A stretch of DNA of 64,000 bases from Sporosarcina sp. FSL K6-3457 (lineage in GTDB: Bacteria > Bacillota > Bacilli > Bacillales_A > Planococcaceae): assembly GCF_038007285.1 (NCBI RefSeq), contig NZ_JBBOWX010000001.1:761501-825500 (forward strand), given 5' to 3'. Shown here one piece after another: positions 45,327 through 54,646 of the stretch. Position numbers and translations under genes: made by a program. A model generated the notes under the pieces. It saw only the letters and a list, made by a program, of their open reading frames with translations. It ran no database searches and was not told the DNA's origin. How positions within the stretch are numbered: position 1 is the stretch's first letter; each line of letters opens with the position of its first letter.

Positions 45327-46571
45327 ATGATGGGAGTTACGACCAAGAGAGTGATTACAAAAAAGCCGGAAGTGTTGGCACCGGCTGGAACGCTTGAAAA
45401 ACTAAAAACCGCTATCCGTTACGGGGCAGATGCTGTCTATATTGGTGGTAATGCGTATGGTTTGAGGAGCCGAGCGGGAAACTTCACGTATGATGAAATG
45501 CGGGAGGGTGTGGCATTCGCTAAAGCGGCAAATGCCAAGGTGTATGTAGCAGCAAATATGGTGGCACATGAAGGCGATGTTGAAGGGGCGGGGAAATTTT
45601 TTCGAGAGCTACGGGATATCGGTATACGGGCGGTTATTGTATCTGATCCAGCTTTAATAGAGATATGTGCGATGGAAGCACCTGGATTACCGATTCATTT
45701 ATCGACGCAGGCTTCGGCAACGAATTATGAAACATTGAATTTTTGGCAGGCAGAAGGCTTGGAACGCGTCGTTTTGGCAAGGGAAGTTGAGATGGATGAA
45801 ATACGGGAAATACGTCGGAACACAGATATAGAAATTGAGGCCTTTATCCACGGGGCGATGTGTATTTCCTATTCGGGCCGTTGTGTGCTATCCAATCATA
45901 TGTCAGAGCGGGATGCTAATCGCGGAGGATGCACGCAGTCTTGCCGTTGGAAGTATGGTTTGTTCGATGAAGAACAGAACTCGTTGCTCGGTGGTGAAAT
46001 ACTTGAGGAGTTTTCAATGAGTGCGGTAGATATGTCCATGATTCGTCATATTCCTGACCTGGTTGAAAGCGGTATAGATAGTTTTAAAATCGAGGGACGC
46101 ATGAAGTCAATTCATTACGTGTCAACGGTTTCCAATGTTTATCGTCGAGCAATCGACGCTTATTGTGATGATCCTGATAACTATGAATATAAGCAAGAGT
46201 GGGAAGACGAGTTATGGAAAGTAGCACAACGGGAGTTGGCAACTGGATTTTACTATGGAACACCAACGGAGCATGAGCAGTTATTCGGCAAGCCACGCAA
46301 AATTCAGGCCTATAGTTTTATTGGACAAGTATTGGCTTATAATGAAAAAACTCAAATTGCGACCATTCAACAACGTAATCATTTTGGGCTTGGAGATACG
46401 GTTGAGTTTTATGGACCAAAATTTACGCATGTTTATCAAACGATAGATGAATTATGGGATGAGCACAGCAACCCGATTGAACATGCACCAAGTGCTATGA
46501 TGATTGTACAAGCGAAAGTAACAGTCCCTGTAAAACCATTTAATATGATTCGTAAGAAGAAGCATATGTGA
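45327..46571 (+). CDS. U32-family Fe-S protein, YrrO/TrhP2- or UbiU-like
   Basis: 414 residues. It opens with PEVLAPAGTLEKLKTAIRYG and has the cluster motif spread over FIHGAMCISYSGRCVLSN and RGGCTQSCRWKY, four cysteines (about 183, 190, 206 and 210) that in UbiU/TrhP-type proteins bind [4Fe-4S]. A C-terminal beta domain follows. It was once named a collagenase-like peptidase, but members characterised since use prephenate or other donors in hydroxylations. Closest in look to Bacillus YrrO; the true tRNA pair is usually elsewhere with yrrM, so this may be a second, anaerobically expressed pair. Confidence 0.85.
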   Translation: MMGVTTKRVITKKPEVLAPAGTLEKLKTAIRYGADAVYIGGNAYGLRSRAGNFTYDEMREGVAFAKAANAKVYVAANMVAHEGDVEGAGKFFRELRDIGIRAVIVSDPALIEICAMEAPGLPIHLSTQASATNYETLNFWQAEGLERVVLAREVEMDEIREIRRNTDIEIEAFIHGAMCISYSGRCVLSNHMSERDANRGGCTQSCRWKYGLFDEEQNSLLGGEILEEFSMSAVDMSMIRHIPDLVESGIDSFKIEGRMKSIHYVSTVSNVYRRAIDAYCDDPDNYEYKQEWEDELWKVAQRELATGFYYGTPTEHEQLFGKPRKIQAYSFIGQVLAYNEKTQIATIQQRNHFGLGDTVEFYGPKFTHVYQTIDELWDEHSNPIEHAPSAMMIVQAKVTVPVKPFNMIRKKKHM

Positions 46572-46588
46572 ATAGTGGAAGTAGTATT

Positions 46589-46619
46589 CCTCGACTGCAT
46601 GACGGGTCGAGGTTTTTTT
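46589..46619 (+). terminator. Terminator of the Fnr-box operon
   Basis: CCTCGAC (46589-46595) pairs with GTCGAGG (46606-46612), then seven T. Confidence 0.85.
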
Positions 46620-46702
46620 GAATTAATTGATAAAGATGCTTTCTTGACAATAAAAAATGAGAGCCCTACACTTATGATAAGAAAAGATAGTTGGAGGACC
46701 TT

Positions 46703-47917
46703 ATGACAAATCAACCATTCATCCCGATTATTGTCGGAACAGATATGAACGCCTACAATATGGCGATTTCATTCCACGAGGAATATGGCATTAAACCGAT
46801 TCTAGTTGGAAAAGAGCCTTTATCATTTACTAGTTTAAGCTCGATCATCAAAAGTATAGAGCTCAATCCAAAATTGCCGGAAAAGAAAGTGTTTGTTAGC
46901 TTTTTAAAAGAAGTGGCAAAGAAGTATGCAGAGCCAGGGAAGAAAATGCTGCTGATTGGCACGAATGATTTATACGTTCGTATGATTATTGAAAATGCTG
47001 CTGAGTTAACAAGTGATTTTGTATTTAACTATATTTCAGAGCCACTTATGAATGATTTACTTGTTAAATCGAATTTTTATAAGCTATGTGCAGAACATGG
47101 TATTGAGGCGCCGGCCACGTACTTTTATTCATGCCTAGATGACAAACCATTCGAGGAAGAGGTCATGTTTCCTATCATTATCAAGCCGAGTAACGGCGTT
47201 GAGTATTATAAGAATCCATTTGACGGTATGCAAAAAGTTTATAAGGTCGATTCATATGCTGAAATCGGACCTATTATTGATACGATAAAAGCCAGTGGAT
47301 ACAAAGAGGAACTTATTATTCAGGACTATATCCCCGGCGATGATACGTATATGTGGGATTCAGTATTTTACATGAATAGCCATGGTAAGGCTGAATTGAT
47401 CACGTTTGCGCAAGTTGTGTTACAGGAGCATACGGTTACGGCTATCGGTAATTATACAGCACTAATCACGAGATATAACGAAGAGGTCATGCTGAAATTG
47501 AAAGGGTTCCTTGAAGCATTAAATTATGTTGGTTACGCTAATTTCGATTTGAAATATGACGAACGGGACGGCAAGTTCAAAGTGTTTGAAGTGAATATAA
47601 GGCAAGGCAGGTCGAGCTATTATATTACAGCCTGCGGACATAATATGGCTAAATACTTTGTGGATGATATCATTCATGGTCAGCAAAAGCCACTGACATT
47701 ATTGAATGAAAAATTCCTCTTCACGGTTGTTCCTAAAATTGTATTAAAGAAATTTGTCGCGAACAGTGAAGTGCGAGCTGAAGCAAAGGCCTTAATTCGG
47801 GCAGGTAAATATGTGAACCCATTATTTTATAAAAAAGATACTCATTTTAAACGAAAGTTCTATTTATTTGCACGGCAGATTAATTATTATCGTAAATATA
47901 AAAATAGCCAGTGGTGA
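46703..47917 (+). CDS. ATP-grasp ligase, possibly a D-aspartate-ligase-like cell-wall enzyme
   Basis: 404 residues with GGAGG 5 bases before ATG 46703. N-terminal pre-ATP-grasp domain (FIPIIVGTDMNAYNMAISFHEEYGI), ATP-grasp core (FPIIIKPSNGVEYYK, LIIQDYIPGDDTYMWD) and metal/ATP residues in FKVFEVNIRQGRSSYY. The N-terminal pattern recalls D-aspartate ligase of Enterococcus faecium, which adds D-Asp to the lysine of peptidoglycan. Planococcaceae often have A4-alpha walls bridged by D-Asp or D-Glu, which suits such a role. Family membership is firm; the cell-wall function is inference. Monocistronic. Confidence 0.8.
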   Translation: MTNQPFIPIIVGTDMNAYNMAISFHEEYGIKPILVGKEPLSFTSLSSIIKSIELNPKLPEKKVFVSFLKEVAKKYAEPGKKMLLIGTNDLYVRMIIENAAELTSDFVFNYISEPLMNDLLVKSNFYKLCAEHGIEAPATYFYSCLDDKPFEEEVMFPIIIKPSNGVEYYKNPFDGMQKVYKVDSYAEIGPIIDTIKASGYKEELIIQDYIPGDDTYMWDSVFYMNSHGKAELITFAQVVLQEHTVTAIGNYTALITRYNEEVMLKLKGFLEALNYVGYANFDLKYDERDGKFKVFEVNIRQGRSSYYITACGHNMAKYFVDDIIHGQQKPLTLLNEKFLFTVVPKIVLKKFVANSEVRAEAKALIRAGKYVNPLFYKKDTHFKRKFYLFARQINYYRKYKNSQW

Positions 47918-47920
47918 TAG

Positions 47921-47958
47921 AAATCCCTTATGCACAATGCATGAGGGATTTTTTTTAG
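47921..47958 (+). terminator. Terminator after ATP-grasp gene
   Basis: AAATCCCT (47921-47928) pairs with AGGGATTT (47944-47951), with an inner TGCA stem and a long T run. Confidence 0.85.
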
Positions 47959-48051
47959 ATTAAGAAAAAGCTAGTTACAGGGCTTTATATTTATGTTATT
48001 ATGTATTAAATGATTGGAATAATCAGAAATATAGAAAGAGAGGTTTTAAGT

Positions 48052-48900
48052 ATGAGGGGACTCGGGAAAAAGAAAGTGGGATGGCTAGCGGGCTTAGTAA
48101 GTGCATGTTTACTTCTCCTTGTTGGTTTCAATGAACATCCTCCTAAGCAAGTAGAGATGACAGGAATGATTAGTGTTGCACATCGTGGGGCTTCTAGTTA
48201 TGCACCTGAAAATACACAAGCTGCTTTTCAGAAAGGGCTGGAGCTTGGCGCTGATTTTCTGGAGAGTGATGTCCACCTTTCCAAAGATGGTGAACTAGTT
48301 ATTATACATGATGAAAAAGTGGATCGAACGACGAATGGTACAGGATTTGTCAAAGACTACACACTCGCTGAATTGAAGGAACTGGATGCGGGAACGTCAT
48401 TTGATGCTTCTTTTAGCGGAGAAAAGATTATTACGCTTGATGAATTACTTGATGAATTTTATGGTGAAATTGGGCTGTTAATAGAGATTAAGAAGCCAAA
48501 ATTATATCCAGGTATTGAGGAAAAAGTAGTTGAATTATTAAAGAAGTATGAAGATGTAAGCGGTGTCATTGTGCAATCGTTCGATATTGAATCGATGAGA
48601 AAAATCCACTCCTTATTACCGGAATTACAAATTGCTGTTTTGATGAAGCCGTCAACATTACTCCCTTCATCTAAGCGTCTTGAAGATTTAACGTCCTTTG
48701 CTACCTACATAAACTTTAATGTTTCGTATATTAATAAGCGGATGGTCGATCGCATACATACATATGGTGGAAAAGTGTTAGTTTGGTCAAAGCAGGATCA
48801 GCAGTTGATTGCCAAGGCTTTTCAATATGGAGTAGATGGTATTATTACGGATTTTGCACAGTGGCCGGTTGAAGAGCCAACTTTCCTAGCAAGACATTAG
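48052..48900 (+). CDS. Glycerophosphodiester phosphodiesterase, secreted or membrane-anchored
   Basis: 282 residues. An N-terminal hydrophobic segment (about 11-27) acts as signal or anchor. GDPD core: VAHRGASSYAPENTQAAF (catalytic His and Arg), FLESDVHLSKDGELVIIHDE (metal-binding Glu/Asp and second His), IEIKKP, and the C-terminal GVDGIITDFAQWP. It hydrolyses glycerophosphodiesters to glycerol-3-phosphate and alcohol outside the membrane. ATG 48052 is chosen over 48010 because AGAGAGG lies 9 bases upstream. Confidence 0.92.
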   Translation: MRGLGKKKVGWLAGLVSACLLLLVGFNEHPPKQVEMTGMISVAHRGASSYAPENTQAAFQKGLELGADFLESDVHLSKDGELVIIHDEKVDRTTNGTGFVKDYTLAELKELDAGTSFDASFSGEKIITLDELLDEFYGEIGLLIEIKKPKLYPGIEEKVVELLKKYEDVSGVIVQSFDIESMRKIHSLLPELQIAVLMKPSTLLPSSKRLEDLTSFATYINFNVSYINKRMVDRIHTYGGKVLVWSKQDQQLIAKAFQYGVDGIITDFAQWPVEEPTFLARH

Positions 48901-48907
48901 TAAATAG

Positions 48908-48948
48908 AAAAGAAGTATTCCAGCTATGATGCGGAATACTTCTTTTTT
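48908..48948. terminator. Bidirectional terminator
   Basis: A 14-bp stem (48908-48921 with 48933-48946) with A/T arms between convergent genes. Confidence 0.9.
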
Positions 48949-48961
48949 GCGTGATGAACGA

Positions 48962-50698
48962 TTAAGTAAAGCGTTCGACGAGATTATGCATGCGCTCGGC
49001 TTCCGTTTGGAGTTCGAGTGATGACAGCATAATGGAATTGACGGCTGTCTTTTGCTCATCGATAGATGCATTGACTTGTTGTGTCGCGGCTGCAGATTGT
49101 GTAGCTACACTGGCAATCTGGCTAATGGCACCTACGACAACTTGGCGATTGGCATCCATATCATTCATATCCATTTCGAGTGAATGGAGGAGGGAGGAAA
49201 TGTCTCCAATGGATTCGGACAAATAGGTGAAGGCTTCTTTCGTCTCATGAATAGCCACGACCTGCTCATGGGATAGCTCAAGTGTATGTGTCATATGGCT
49301 TCCAGAATTTGCTGTTTCCTGTTCGATATGAACGAGAAGATCGCGGACTCGATTAGTTGCCTCGTTAGTATCTTCCGATAGCTTCCGAACTTCCTCAGCT
49401 ACAACGGCGAATCCTTTCCCATGTTCACCAGCTCTTGCTGCTTCAATACTTGCATTTAAGGCAAGTAGATTCGTCTGAGCTGAAATGGATGAAATTGTTT
49501 GAACAATTGTTTGAATTTCACTTAATCTTGCTGTTAGATTTGAAAAATTTGTTTGCAATCCATCAATCACAGCAGTGAACTCATTCGAATTTTGTTCGAG
49601 GTCATTCACTTTTTCGCTACCCGTTTGTTGAAGAGTAGTCATTTTGTTGACTTCTTGAACGACATCTCCATATTGCATAGTTGCCTTTGCGATGAGGTTA
49701 GACAAGTTGTCCACTTTATGAATGGCGACGTCAGCTTCTTCGGCTTGTACAACAGCACCTTTTGAAATGTCTTCAATGGCCTGATGGATTTCGTCGGTAG
49801 ATGCCGTTGTTTCTTCAGTAATAGCGCTGAGCATATCGGAGGAATCTCGCATCTTCTCGGAAGAATCCCGGGTATGACTGACCATTTCATGGAGATTATT
49901 TTTCATTTCATTGACATGGATGGCTAGATGACCAAGCTCATCATGAGATTGGATAGGGATATTATCCCCGCTTAGTTTCCCTTGTGCGATGTTGGAGGTC
50001 ATCTCCATAATTTTCTCGATATAGGCTGTCATTCGACTAGAGAAGATGAAAAACAGACCGATCCCGATGATAATTGCGATAATTAGGGTTAACAATGTAT
50101 AGGTCAACAGATGCTTTGCTCCGGCATTAAAGTCCATTTCATATGTTCCGGCAGCAATAATCCATTCCCATTGGGGATCAAAAGCACTATAGGTTATTTT
50201 AGGTGCTTCCACTTCTGGCTTGGTAGGCAGTGGCCAATCATAGCGAGCAAATCCTCCACCATTTTTAGCAACATCAATGACTTCACGGATAAAGTAACGA
50301 CCATCTTTAGTTTGTTCGTCATATAGATTTTGACCTTCTATATTTGGGTGAGCATCAAGGATCCCATCTTCTTTTACGACATAAAAATAGAAGTTTTCAC
50401 CGTATTTCACAGGATTGTCAATAGAACGTGTACCGTCTGCATTTTTTGCTCCAACAATTTGAATGCGGGCCTTTTCCTGTGCCTCCTCCAGTGTTAAAGA
50501 ACCATTTTGAACTTGATCATCCAGTTCTTCTATCATGTCCAAAATGGCGTACGTTCCGTTTTGAAGCCCAAGCTGTCCAATCTTGTCGAGTTCACTTTTT
50601 GCAACAAAGTAACTAACTGTACCAACGACGATAAGCGGAAGTATGATTACAATTGCAGCAAGGGCCATGAGTTTATTGCGTACGGATATTTTCATCAT
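48962..50698 (-). CDS. Methyl-accepting chemotaxis protein with single Cache sensor
   Basis: 578 residues. Span one (about 10-30), an extracytoplasmic sCache_2-type domain (about 35-185; [23 protein letters not shown] and [14 protein letters not shown]), span two (about 192-214), HAMP (about 215-270) and signalling domain with [33 protein letters not shown]. Cache domains of this kind bind small organic acids or amines. Two adjacent ATGs follow GGAGG; 50695 has the better spacing. Confidence 0.94.
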   Translation of the reverse strand: MMKISVRNKLMALAAIVIILPLIVVGTVSYFVAKSELDKIGQLGLQNGTYAILDMIEELDDQVQNGSLTLEEAQEKARIQIVGAKNADGTRSIDNPVKYGENFYFYVVKEDGILDAHPNIEGQNLYDEQTKDGRYFIREVIDVAKNGGGFARYDWPLPTKPEVEAPKITYSAFDPQWEWIIAAGTYEMDFNAGAKHLLTYTLLTLIIAIIIGIGLFFIFSSRMTAYIEKIMEMTSNIAQGKLSGDNIPIQSHDELGHLAIHVNEMKNNLHEMVSHTRDSSEKMRDSSDMLSAITEETTASTDEIHQAIEDISKGAVVQAEEADVAIHKVDNLSNLIAKATMQYGDVVQEVNKMTTLQQTGSEKVNDLEQNSNEFTAVIDGLQTNFSNLTARLSEIQTIVQTISSISAQTNLLALNASIEAARAGEHGKGFAVVAEEVRKLSEDTNEATNRVRDLLVHIEQETANSGSHMTHTLELSHEQVVAIHETKEAFTYLSESIGDISSLLHSLEMDMNDMDANRQVVVGAISQIASVATQSAAATQQVNASIDEQKTAVNSIMLSSLELQTEAERMHNLVERFT

Positions 50699-50942
50699 CT
50701 AGTCCTCCAATATGCAGCGTATTATACTAGCAACGATTTTAAAACATATATTGCTAGTATAATATAAGAGGGGATTATAAAACAGTGAATTCTGAAATTT
50801 GCGCTAAATGTTAATGGTTCGACAAGGTATCATCATGTAATAAGTGTATATGTAATATAGTATGAACAGTTTTGTCTGAAATAGCGTGTAGTGGCGGCTG
50901 TTATGATAAACTGTAAGGACTAGATTGAAAGTGGGGGTTCAA

Positions 50943-52085
50943 ATGTCCTTCTTAGAAAATATGGATGATGTATTTAAAGCAAAATGGAAATTCGAGCACG
51001 AGATGCCGATTCAAACAAAATTGATCCCAGAGATGTTGGCGGGTTTTGATATTGTGGCGGAATCTCCGACTGGCTCAGGTAAGACGTTGGCCTTCGTATT
51101 ACCGATTTTACAACTCGTTGATGGTGATAAAAAGCAGACGCAGGCGCTGATTATCACGCCATCACAGGAGCTATCGATGCAAATCGTTAATGTCATCAGA
51201 GAATGGGTCCAAGGGACAAATATTACGGTTACGCAATTAATTGGTGGAGCTAATATGCAACGCCAGATTGAGCATTTAAAGAAAAAACCGACAATTGTTG
51301 TTGGGACGCCAGGTCGTTTGGCTGAACTTGTAAAAGTGAAAAAGTTGAAAATGTATGATATCCGTCATATTGTGCTGGACGAAGGTGATCAGCTACTATC
51401 TCGTGATCATCGCGTCATTGTGAAAAATATGATTGAAGCGGCTAATCCAGAGAGGCAAGTGGTTGCTGTATCTGCAACGATTACAGAAGAAATTGAAGTG
51501 GTTGCTAGCAAATTTATGACTAATCCACTCTGCCTCCAAGTGAGTGCTGAAGAAATGCCGAAATCGGGGAAGGTTGTCCATTCGTTCGCTAAGACGGATG
51601 TACGTGATAAGACAGATGTCTTGCGTGGAATCTCGCATTTGAAGGGAATCCGTGCGCTTGCCTTCATCAATAATGTCGATCAGCTTCGTATGAAGGAAAT
51701 GAAACTTAGATATAATGAAGCACCGATAGCAGTTCTACATTCAGAAATGAAGAAATTTGAAAGACAGCAAACATTGGACAAATTCCGTAAAGGCGAGTTG
51801 CGTGTGCTAATTGCAACAGATCTAGCAGCACGTGGACTTGATATCGAAGGATTAACGCATGTCATCCACGTTGACGTGCCACACACAATTGAACAATACC
51901 TACATCGTTCAGGTAGAACGGGACGCGCAGGCGAAGACGGAGAAGTGCTAACACTATTGTCTTATGCAGAAGAACGCGATTACCGCAAGCTGACAAAGGG
52001 CATTAAAACAGTCCAGAAAGTATGGTACAAAGGCCAGCTGACAGAAGGTAACTCTAAAACGGTTGGCAATACGAAGAAAAAGTAA
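50943..52085 (+). CDS. DEAD-box RNA helicase, YfmL-like
   Basis: 380 residues, a two-RecA core without C-terminal extension. Motifs in order: Q-motif region MPIQTKLIP, motif I SPTGSGKT, Ib TPGR, motif II LDEGD (the usual DEAD reads DEGD), III SAT, V TDLAARGLDI, VI HRSGRTGRAG. The alanine-to-glycine change in motif II keeps the catalytic Asp-Glu. YfmL-type helicases assist ribosome assembly and cold growth. ATG 50943 follows GTGGGGG; an in-frame TTG at 50925 has no site. Confidence 0.92.
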   Translation: MSFLENMDDVFKAKWKFEHEMPIQTKLIPEMLAGFDIVAESPTGSGKTLAFVLPILQLVDGDKKQTQALIITPSQELSMQIVNVIREWVQGTNITVTQLIGGANMQRQIEHLKKKPTIVVGTPGRLAELVKVKKLKMYDIRHIVLDEGDQLLSRDHRVIVKNMIEAANPERQVVAVSATITEEIEVVASKFMTNPLCLQVSAEEMPKSGKVVHSFAKTDVRDKTDVLRGISHLKGIRALAFINNVDQLRMKEMKLRYNEAPIAVLHSEMKKFERQQTLDKFRKGELRVLIATDLAARGLDIEGLTHVIHVDVPHTIEQYLHRSGRTGRAGEDGEVLTLLSYAEERDYRKLTKGIKTVQKVWYKGQLTEGNSKTVGNTKKK

Positions 52086-52086
52086 C

Positions 52087-52134
52087 AAAAAGGCTACCCT
52101 TTGAATCGATATGGATTCAAAGGGTAGCCTTTTT
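52087..52134. terminator. Strong terminator after helicase gene
   Basis: A perfect 21-bp stem (52087-52107 with 52114-52134) with A and T arms. Confidence 0.95.
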
Positions 52135-52141
52135 TGTTGGG

Positions 52142-52184
52142 GTCTAGGCTTTATCGCCTGACCAGGCGCTTACGTTTTTGTTCT
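52142..52184 (+). repeat. Dispersed repeat family A, remnant
   Basis: GTCTAGGCTTTATCGCCTGA and AGGCGCTTACGTTTTTGTTC, i.e. the two ends of family A without its interior. Confidence 0.75.
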
Positions 52185-52188
52185 TAGA

Positions 52189-52977
<789 letters not shown>

Positions 52978-52998
52978 CTATATCATATTGCAACGCAG

Positions 52999-53032
52999 AA
53001 AAAAGCCTGTAAACAATTTTAAAGTTTACAGG
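52999..53032 (-). terminator. Minus-strand terminator
   Basis: A 9-bp stem (53006-53014 with 53024-53032) with a T run on the minus strand at 53004-52999. It ends the DUF4870/small-protein transcript. Confidence 0.8.
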
Positions 53033-53040
53033 TTGATGGA

Positions 53041-53157
53041 TTATTTTTTCGGAATCGTCGTATTGGTGCTTTTCTTATTGGCGATTATTTTACGGACGAT
53101 GGGGTAGGCGATAGGCGCGACTTTAATAGCTGTTTTAATTAACTTACCAAGATTCAA
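53041..53157 (-). CDS. Small cationic protein, 38 residues
   Basis: TTG start at 53157 with GGGGAGAG about 7 bases upstream on the minus strand. The peptide begins MNLGKLIKTAIKVAPIAYPI and ends lysine-rich, an amphipathic helix with a hydrophobic middle. A longer in-frame ATG at 53319 would overlap the DUF4870 gene and lacks a ribosome site, so the short form is preferred. It resembles small membrane-associated peptides common in Bacilli; function unknown. Confidence 0.55.
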   Translation of the reverse strand: MNLGKLIKTAIKVAPIAYPIVRKIIANKKSTNTTIPKK

Positions 53158-53219
53158 ATGAATTCTCTCCCCAAAACAATATTTACTATCCAATTCCCAT
53201 ATTTCAAGTGGGATAAACC

Positions 53220-53567
53220 TTATTTTAATACTTTGACCCCTTGAATGATATTCCAAATCACGATAATGATAAAAAGGAGCCCATAGATAAGAGTGAAAAG
53301 AAAGGGAGCTAACTGCCAAAAACCGAATCCAAAATTTTCGCTAGGCATTCCGCTTAGGCGGCTTGTAAAAGAAAACATTGAAAAAGAAAAAATAACAAAA
53401 CCAGCAATCAGTATCACCGTCGGAATAAGATGCGATACGAGAGAGCGTTTAGCATGAAACTTAATTTCCCTGTCATCTGTGATGAAATAAATAATGACAG
53501 GAAGAAGTAAAGGGGCAAAAAAAACACTGAAGTAGCATAGAGCGGCCAATAGTTTATTGTTTTTCAA
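53220..53567 (-). CDS. DUF4870 membrane protein
   Basis: 115 residues with three membrane spans (about 8-28, 45-68 and 85-108). DUF4870/Tic20-like pattern: LAALCYFSVFFAPLLLPVIIYF, then FHAKRSLVSHL and the C-terminal NIIQGVKVLK. Function unknown. AGGGATAACT precedes the ATG on the minus strand. It is followed by the 38-residue gene, probably in one transcript. Confidence 0.85.
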   Translation of the reverse strand: MKNNKLLAALCYFSVFFAPLLLPVIIYFITDDREIKFHAKRSLVSHLIPTVILIAGFVIFSFSMFSFTSRLSGMPSENFGFGFWQLAPFLFTLIYGLLFIIIVIWNIIQGVKVLK

Positions 53568-53669
53568 GAGTTATCCCTCCATTGTACGTTAACTATATAG
53601 GTTTTTTGTTATATCTGTTAATTATCTTGCTTAAAGATTCTCTATCTTATACAATGAACTATACAAGTT

Positions 53670-53814
53670 GAACTAAAGAATCCTACTAAAGCCGCTTGGC
53701 GCTAGGGGATGCCTCTCGCGATAAGCCGGCCAGAAAACCACTGGCGGGGAGGGATTGAACTGCATCCCTCCTTTGTCTTATCGCTTCGGCTACCCCAGTA
53801 GTCGCCTTCGCTGG
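53670..53814 (+). repeat. Dispersed repeat family E, full copy
   Basis: It starts GAACTAAAGAATCCTACTAA and ends GTCGCCTTCGCTGG. The interior has the inverted repeat GGGGATGCC...GGCTACCCC and GAGGGAT...ATCCCTC. It lies directly upstream of the TPP riboswitch transcript. Confidence 0.8.
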
Positions 53815-53865
53815 TGATTATGTTACAATCATAGGTTCAACATATATAGATAATTAAATAACTTG

Positions 53866-53954
53866 AACCACAAGGGGTGCCTATTTGGGCTGAGATTGGA
53901 CGAGTTGTCCTGACCCTTCGAACCTGTAAGATTATTCTTGCGTAGGGATGTGGA
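53866..53954 (+). promoter_or_regulatory. TPP riboswitch (THI element)
   Basis: Conserved thi-box parts in order: ACCACAAGGGGTGCC (P1 5' side and start of P2), GGGCTGAGA, ACCCTTCGAACCTG, and CGTAGGGATGTGG (P1 3' side). The element binds thiamine pyrophosphate. A possible extended -10 (TGTTACAAT, 53821-53829) lies upstream. It precedes a terminator and thiT. Confidence 0.95.
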
Positions 53955-53973
53955 TGGCAATCGTCATATTTGT

Positions 53974-54005
53974 GATGTCCCATTCTATCCGGGATGTCTT
54001 TTTTT
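53974..54005 (+). terminator. Riboswitch-controlled terminator
   Basis: GATGTCCC (53974-53981) pairs, using G-U pairs, with GGGATGTC (53991-53998), followed by seven T. TPP binding would favour this terminator and shut off thiT. Confidence 0.75.
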
Positions 54006-54047
54006 ATGCCCACATTCCTATGCCAACTAGTTGGAGGAGGAAGTCAT

Positions 54048-54605
54048 TTGGATCGTAAACGTCTGCAATTTTTACTCGAAGTAGCTATTTTGGGGGCTAT
54101 ATCATTTGTGCTTGATAAGATTGGATTTTCAATGCCACAAGGGGGCTCGATTACACTATCGATGTTGCCAATCATTGTTATGGCATTTCGTTGGGGTATT
54201 GTAGGGGGAATGCTAACAGGATTCATCTCCGGTATTTTGCAAGTTGCAACGGGTGCCTATGTCTTCACTCCAATTCAAGCTGTACTTGATTACTTTGTTG
54301 CATATGCACTTGTTGGGGTGGCAGCGATTACGCTTGGTTGGCTGTTAAGTAGCCAAGCGAAAAGTAATAAAGGAGCGATGGTTACGGCAATAGTTGTTGG
54401 GACGATTATCGGTGGGCTTCTTCGACTCCTTGCCCATTTCATTGCAGGGATTGTGTTCTTTGCGTCATATGCCCCAGAAGGACAGCCTGTTTGGCTTTAT
54501 TCGCTTGTATATAATGCGAGTTTTATGATTCCTTCCATCATTTTATCAGCACTTGTAGCCTCATTATTATTTACGACAGCACCGCGTTTGCTACAGCGTA
54601 CATGA
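54048..54605 (+). CDS. thiT: Thiamine transporter, ECF S component
   Basis: 185 residues from a TTG with GGAGGAGG 7 bases upstream. Six membrane spans. It binds thiamine and works with the general EcfAA'T energy-coupling module, whose genes are elsewhere. ThiT features: RWGIVGGMLTGFISGILQ, the GAYVFTPIQAVLDYFVAY stretch, and a tryptophan near WLYSLVYN. The TPP riboswitch upstream confirms the vitamin link. Confidence 0.95.
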   Translation: MDRKRLQFLLEVAILGAISFVLDKIGFSMPQGGSITLSMLPIIVMAFRWGIVGGMLTGFISGILQVATGAYVFTPIQAVLDYFVAYALVGVAAITLGWLLSSQAKSNKGAMVTAIVVGTIIGGLLRLLAHFIAGIVFFASYAPEGQPVWLYSLVYNASFMIPSIILSALVASLLFTTAPRLLQRT

Positions 54606-54646
54606 AAAATCGCCGTTCTTCTCAAAGGAGGAACGGCGATTTTTTT
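54605..54646. terminator. Bidirectional terminator after thiT
   Basis: A 14-bp stem (54605-54618 with 54631-54644) with A/T arms between convergent genes. Confidence 0.92.
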
